The position numbers and the translations under genes were made by a program. A stretch of 64,000 nt of DNA from Haloarchaeobius litoreus (GTDB lineage: Archaea; Halobacteriota; Halobacteria; Halobacteriales; Natrialbaceae). Shown here one piece after another: positions 60,195-64,000 of the stretch (position 1 is the stretch's first letter; every line of letters starts with the position of its first letter). Under the pieces are notes generated by a model. It saw nothing but the letters and a program-made list of their open reading frames with translations. It was not told where the DNA came from and ran no database searches. The stretch covers positions 992,001 through 1,056,000 of the forward strand of contig NZ_JANHJR010000002.1 of the NCBI RefSeq assembly GCF_024495425.1, read 5' to 3'.

Positions 60195-61646
60195 TCAGAC
60201 CGGCTTCGGGATGCGGTCGACGACGGTCTCCTCGTCGACGACGAGGTTGTAGGAGTCCTCGTCGTCGTTCCAGAGGGCGAGCACGCCGTCGAAGACGAGG
60301 AGGTCGCCGTAGTCCGCGGTGGCGAGGTCGGCGTTCCCGACGGTCTCGCGCACGAGGACGGCGTAGTTGTCCTCGTGTTCGGAGCCGTCGCCGATCTTGA
60401 ACAGCTGGTTGGCAGTGGGGTCGTCGGGCGAGAGGTCGTGGGAGAGTTTCACCGCGAGCAGGTCGATGCGGTTCGAGACGTGGTCGTCCATGTTCGCCAT
60501 CTTCGCGTAGGTGTTCGCCGATGGCGTGACGTCGAGGAGACGTTCGTCGTCGTGGCGGAGGACGCTGTAGGAGAACTGGACGTCGACGTTCACGAACTCG
60601 CCGTCGGCTGGCTCGCGGTCGTCGGCGGCGTCCGCGTCGTCGGCGCGTCGCTCGTCGAGTCGGCGCTGGAACGCGGGGACCGCGAGGTCGGGCCGGACGT
60701 CGAACGACCAGCCACGGTCGGTCGGTGCCTCGTTCGGCCAGAGGCGGACGGTGGGGGCGTAGACGGTCGGACTGTCGTCGGTTCCATCGTCCGCAACCGC
60801 TCGTTCCAGCGCACGGAGGCCGGTGCTCGTGTTGCGGTCGGCAGGCGCGAGTGCGACGAGCGAGCCGTCGGCGGCGACGTGGTCGAGGTAGCGTCGGAGG
60901 ACCGTCTCCGGGTCCTCGAGCTCGTTGAGGACGTTCGCGAAGAGGACGATGTCGTACTCGCCCTCGGGTTCGAACGCCTCGGCGGTCGTCTCGTGGACGG
61001 TCGGGTGGACGTTCGGGCCGGTCTCCGCGAGGAGCGCGCCGAGCACTTCGGTCGCGGCGCTGGGCTCGACGGCGTGGTAGTCGACGAGTGCGTCGTCGGG
61101 CAGGTAGTCGTTGATGCCGAGTGCCGGGCCGCCGACGCCGGCACCGACGTCGAGGATTCGGAGCTCCCGGGGGAGCAGGCGTTTCGCGACGAGGTCGTTC
61201 AGGGTGTACTGGACAGCGGCGTAGAAGTCCGGCAGGTGGTAGATGGCGTACCCGAGCGCCACGTCCGTATCGTACTCGACCTGGCGTCGCTGGTAGTAGT
61301 CGTCCTTGAGCCGGCGGATGGTCTCGCGGAGCCGGTCCCCGGACTCGCCGGTCGCCCACTCGTAGCCGTAGTGGTCCACGAGCAGTTCGTCGAGCGCGCT
61401 GGCGTAGGTCTCCGGGAGCGACTCGACCACGTCGATAGGGGTCTCGACCGGCCGCTCCGACACCGGGACGAAGGTACCGTCCCCGCGTTCGACGAGTTCG
61501 AGGTCGACGGCCTCCTCACGGAGCACCTGCCGGACGACGGCGGGGTGGGGCTGGCTGGCGACGTACTCACAGATCTCGTCGGGGTCGATGGGCCGGACGT
61601 TCCGGAGGTACTTGGCGTTGGAGACGACTGCCTCTCTGTCGACCAT
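60195..61646 (-). CDS. Rsm22-like SAM-dependent methyltransferase
   Basis: 483 residues. Residues about 95-300 form the methyltransferase: LPDFYAAVQYTLNDLVAKRL, ILDVGAGVGGPALGINDYLP (SAM motif I), DYHAVEPSAA, DIVLFANVLNELEDP and GSLVALAPADRNTS. This matches the mitochondrial/bacterial Rsm22 family of ribosome-associated proteins. The Cys residues that bind an iron-sulfur cluster in eukaryotic and many bacterial homologues are missing (one Cys in the whole protein). N- and C-terminal acidic regions are extra. Ends 2 nt from tyrA in the same direction. Confidence 0.82.
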   Translation of the reverse strand: MVDREAVVSNAKYLRNVRPIDPDEICEYVASQPHPAVVRQVLREEAVDLELVERGDGTFVPVSERPVETPIDVVESLPETYASALDELLVDHYGYEWATGESGDRLRETIRRLKDDYYQRRQVEYDTDVALGYAIYHLPDFYAAVQYTLNDLVAKRLLPRELRILDVGAGVGGPALGINDYLPDDALVDYHAVEPSAATEVLGALLAETGPNVHPTVHETTAEAFEPEGEYDIVLFANVLNELEDPETVLRRYLDHVAADGSLVALAPADRNTSTGLRALERAVADDGTDDSPTVYAPTVRLWPNEAPTDRGWSFDVRPDLAVPAFQRRLDERRADDADAADDREPADGEFVNVDVQFSYSVLRHDDERLLDVTPSANTYAKMANMDDHVSNRIDLLAVKLSHDLSPDDPTANQLFKIGDGSEHEDNYAVLVRETVGNADLATADYGDLLVFDGVLALWNDDEDSYNLVVDEETVVDRIPKPV

Positions 61647-61648
61647 CG

Positions 61649-62407
61649 TCAGGTACCCCCCGGTCCGTCGTCGTCGGTCGTCCCGTCCCGCAGTCGTTCG
61701 TACAGCTGTTCGAACTCGTCACGGTCCGCGTCGGCGATCCTGGCGGCGGCCTCGGCGAGCGCGTCCGCGCCGTCGAACCGCGACTGGATGTCGGCGTAGA
61801 CGTGCGCGTCACCGTCGGTCACCCGGTCGACGAGGGTCTGCAGGTCGGCCGAGACGGGCGTGTGGAATCGTTCGTCGACGGGTTCGGCGGCGAGACCGTA
61901 GGCGAGGACGGCCGCATGGGCGCTCGCCTGGACCGTCTCCATCGCCTCGTCGTGTTCGTCCGCAGTCGTCTCGAAGACCTCGTTGCCGGCGTCGGTGAGT
62001 GCGGTCCGGACCGCATCGACCGTCGGGCCGGACTCGTCGGTGACGGCGGCGATCCGCCCGGGTGCGCTCGACGGCGCGAACAGGGGGTGGAGGCTCAGCC
62101 GTTCGAGAGCCGGTGCGTGGTCGCGCATCGCCGCGAGCGGGGTCGCCATCTCGCCGGTCACGTCGACGATCGCGCGTTCGGCGCGGTCGGCCTGTGCCGC
62201 GATGGCGTCACCGACGACGGGCATCGGTACCGCGAGACAGACCACCTCGTAGGTGTCGGTGCCGTCGAGGTCAGCGGTCGTACCGCCGACGGCGGCCGCC
62301 GCCTCGCGAGCCGCGCCTCCGTCCGCGTCCGCGAAGGTGACGGTGCCGTCGAGTGCGTCGGCTAGCCAACGTCCCATGGAGCCGGCCCCGACGACGAGTG
62401 TTCGCAT
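61649..62407 (-). CDS. tyrA: Prephenate dehydrogenase
   Basis: 252 residues. NAD(P)-binding MRTLVVGAGSMGRWLADALD, then CLAVPMPVVGDAIAAQ, VDVTGEMATPLAAM and SLHPLFAPSSAPGR with the catalytic His region, followed by the helical dimerisation domain. Makes 4-hydroxyphenylpyruvate for tyrosine. Shorter than bacterial enzymes, as in other haloarchaea. Upstream of the Rsm22-like gene in an operon. Confidence 0.93.
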   Translation of the reverse strand: MRTLVVGAGSMGRWLADALDGTVTFADADGGAAREAAAAVGGTTADLDGTDTYEVVCLAVPMPVVGDAIAAQADRAERAIVDVTGEMATPLAAMRDHAPALERLSLHPLFAPSSAPGRIAAVTDESGPTVDAVRTALTDAGNEVFETTADEHDEAMETVQASAHAAVLAYGLAAEPVDERFHTPVSADLQTLVDRVTDGDAHVYADIQSRFDGADALAEAAARIADADRDEFEQLYERLRDGTTDDDGPGGT

Positions 62408-62452
62408 CGCTACGGGGTAGCGAACCGGCGTTCAAAAGGGGTTCGGTCGGCC

Positions 62453-62563
62453 TCAGAAGAAGCCCGCGTAGTAGAACAGGCCGATGGTCAGCACGACGAG
62501 CAGACCGATGGTTATCATCAGCCAGTTGAACGCGCCCTCGGGGCTCATGGCGGAGAGGTTCAT
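62453..62563 (-). CDS. Very small membrane protein (36 or 44 aa)
   Basis: From ATG 62563: 36 residues, NLSAMSPEGAFNWLMITIGL then VVLTIGLFYYAGFF, one helix reaching to the C-terminus. An in-frame ATG at 62587 adds eight residues (MTLGELEN). TTTAAA at 62588-62593 is centred 27 nt before 62563, so the shorter form is more consistent with leaderless transcription. No known family recognised; sits between tyrA and an M24 peptidase in the same orientation. Confidence 0.55.
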   Translation of the reverse strand: MNLSAMSPEGAFNWLMITIGLLVVLTIGLFYYAGFF

Positions 62564-62617
62564 GTTCTCGAGTTCCCCGAGCGTCATTTTAAAGCTGTTT
62601 ATCCGGGGTCGTGGGCA

Positions 62618-63799
62618 TCAGTCCACGACCAGCTCGACCGGGTAGTCGACGAGGTTCTCGTAGCCGTCCTCGGTGACGACGACGATATCCTCGATGCGGA
62701 CGCCGCCGACCGCGGGGTCGTACAGGCCGGGCTCGATGGTGATGATGTGACCCGCCTGCAGCTCCTCGCCGTCGCGGGAGACCGCGGGTCCCTCGTGGAC
62801 ATCCAGCCCGACGCCGTGACCGGTCGAGTGGATGAAGCCGGTCTCGGTGCCCGGGTCGGTGAAGATGGTCGGGTAGCCGGCGTCCTGGTAGACGTCGATG
62901 ACGGCCTGGTTCACCGCGTCACCGGTCGCGCCCGCCTCGACGACGTCGAGTGCCGCCTTTCGGGCCTCGTCGGTGACCTCGTACCACTCGCGCTGGGTCT
63001 CCGAGGGCTCGCCCTTCAGGAACGTCCGGGTCATGTCCGAGTGGTACTTCGTCGCCTTGTCCTTCGGGAAGATGTCGACGATGACGAACTCGTCCGCGCG
63101 GATGGGACCGCTGCCGCGGTCGTGGGGGTCTGCAGCGTTCTCACCGCAGGCGACGATGGTCTCGTCGAGTGCGCAGTCGTGCCGGAGCAGGCTGATCTCG
63201 ATCTCCTGCTTGACGAACTCGCAGGTGAGCACCTCGCCGTCGGGCCGGTGGAGGACGCCGTCATCGTCGACAGTCGCCTCCGCGACGAGCTCCTCTGCAC
63301 GGGCCATCGCGGCCTCGTTGGCCCGCTGTGCCGTCCGGACGTTGTCGACCTCCTCGTCGGTCTTCACGGCGCGGATGTCGCCGACGACCCCCTCCTCGTC
63401 GGGGACCACCGAGACGTCCTGGTTCCGGAGGCCGTCCGCCGTCCCGACCGGGAAATCGCGGCCGACGGCGACCGACTCACAGCCGAGGTCGGCGAGGAAC
63501 TCGGCCTGGACGAGCTCGGTCGCCCTCTCGGCGCTGTGTTCCCGTCGCTTCTCCTGCAGGTCGTAGTCGGTGAGCCGTGCGACCCGGTCGAGTCGACCCT
63601 CCTTCTTCGCCCGGCCGTACTCCAGCGACGAGACGAGCGCCGCCGTCTCGTCGGGTGTGTAGACCGCGAAGAACGGGTCCGGTGCCCCGAAACCGGTCAG
63701 ATAGTAGCAGTCAGAGTTCGACTCGTCGTCGTAGAACGCGTAGCCATCGAGGCCCTCCTCGTCGAGGAACGCGTCCAGTGCGGAGAGGTCCGGGTCCAT
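62618..63799 (-). CDS. M24 family aminopeptidase (Xaa-Pro dipeptidase-like)
   Basis: 393 residues from ATG 63799. N-terminal domain (AFYDDESNSDCYYLTGFGAP) and the pita-bread C-terminal domain with metal ligands: FVIVDIFPKDKATKYHSDMT, IHSTGHGVGLDVHEGP, GHIITIEPGLY and GVRIEDIVVV. The full five-ligand set (D, D, H, E, E) is present. Likely removes N-terminal residues before proline. Probable cytoplasmic enzyme. Confidence 0.9.
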   Translation of the reverse strand: MDPDLSALDAFLDEEGLDGYAFYDDESNSDCYYLTGFGAPDPFFAVYTPDETAALVSSLEYGRAKKEGRLDRVARLTDYDLQEKRREHSAERATELVQAEFLADLGCESVAVGRDFPVGTADGLRNQDVSVVPDEEGVVGDIRAVKTDEEVDNVRTAQRANEAAMARAEELVAEATVDDDGVLHRPDGEVLTCEFVKQEIEISLLRHDCALDETIVACGENAADPHDRGSGPIRADEFVIVDIFPKDKATKYHSDMTRTFLKGEPSETQREWYEVTDEARKAALDVVEAGATGDAVNQAVIDVYQDAGYPTIFTDPGTETGFIHSTGHGVGLDVHEGPAVSRDGEELQAGHIITIEPGLYDPAVGGVRIEDIVVVTEDGYENLVDYPVELVVD

Positions 63800-63876
63800 A
63801 CGGCGACAGTTCCGCGGAGCGAGTAAAAACCGTCCGGTTGGGGAACCGGGCGGCCGGTTCCGTCGGGGCGACGGCC

Positions 63877-64000
63877 TCACCCGAGCACGGCCACGTCGAC
63901 CTCGTGCTGACCGTCCGGTGTCGACAGTTCGACCGAATCGGCGAGGTGCTCCCTGACCGTCTCTCGCCACTCCTCGACCGCATCGACGTGGCGCTCGTGG
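63877..64000 (-). CDS. C-terminal end of a truncated, unidentified gene
   Basis: About 40 codons to a stop at 63877-63879 on the minus strand, entering from the right edge: HERHVDAVEEWRETVREHLA, then DSVELSTPDGQHEVDVAVLG. The composition is haloarchaeal and the segment looks like a helix plus a beta strand. No family can be assigned from this fragment. Confidence 0.5.
   Translation of the reverse strand, partial: HERHVDAVEEWRETVREHLADSVELSTPDGQHEVDVAVLG

Overview
The window is chromosomal DNA of a halophilic euryarchaeon (class Halobacteria). The signs are high GC (about 65-70% over most of it), very acidic predicted proteins, many leaderless genes with a TATA-like element about 25-35 nt before the ATG, Tat-type lipoprotein signals, a cobalamin-dependent methylmalonyl-CoA mutase split into two subunits, archaeal ribosomal proteins (S3ae, S15/S13e type), a KEOPS Pcc1 subunit and TrmB-type sugar regulation. 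I see no rRNA, CRISPR array, insertion sequence or integrase; there is one tRNA (Ala, GGC).

Layout. 1-2.1 kb: the tail of an unidentified gene, then purK-purE. 2.3-13.1 kb: a tightly coupled respiratory complex I-like operon, nuoA-B-CD-H-I-J1-J2-K-L-M-N, lacking the NADH-binding subunits E/F/G. 13.2-21.2 kb: a TrkA-N/DHH phosphoesterase, an orphan single-chain dipeptide-type permease, a CBS-ParB protein, a zinc-ribbon winged-helix regulator divergent from an ABC-2 exporter, and a PAS histidine kinase. 21.3-33.7 kb: methylmalonyl-CoA mutase large subunit, UDP-GlcNAc 2-epimerase-like protein, acetyl-CoA synthetase, a heme-copper oxidase subunit I with small cox-associated membrane proteins, a thiolase/DUF35 pair, an alpha/beta hydrolase and an ABC ATPase.

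33.7-44.5 kb is a complete alpha-glucan utilisation module: a secreted Tat-lipoprotein GH15 glucoamylase, a binding-protein-dependent sugar ABC transporter (binding protein, two permeases, ATPase), a cytoplasmic GH15 enzyme and a TrmB regulator. An identical 11-mer (TGAATCTATGA) occurs in all three structural-gene promoter regions. The module sits between an ABC-2 ATPase (32.7 kb) and an ABC-2 permease (44.6 kb) that both lack a partner, which suggests it was inserted between them.

44.6-52.9 kb: NucS, a DUF420 protein, the mutase small subunit with its MeaB chaperone, a halocyanin-like copper protein, and the minus-strand operon rps15 - RecJ-like - pcc1 - rps3ae. Upstream of rps15 lies a 123-nt region that can fold into a closed multi-hairpin structure. 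A small membrane-protein gene at 51.8-52.0 kb is frameshifted. 53.0-57.4 kb holds two overlapping surface-protein genes whose central 2.5 kb is strikingly AT-rich although both genes begin and end in host-like GC: a mosaic. 57.4-64.0 kb: a Rdx-type protein, SurE, a radical SAM/SPASM enzyme with a PaaB-like small partner (the most interesting uncharacterised pair here), an Rsm22-like methyltransferase, TyrA, a tiny membrane protein, an M24 peptidase and a truncated gene at the window edge.
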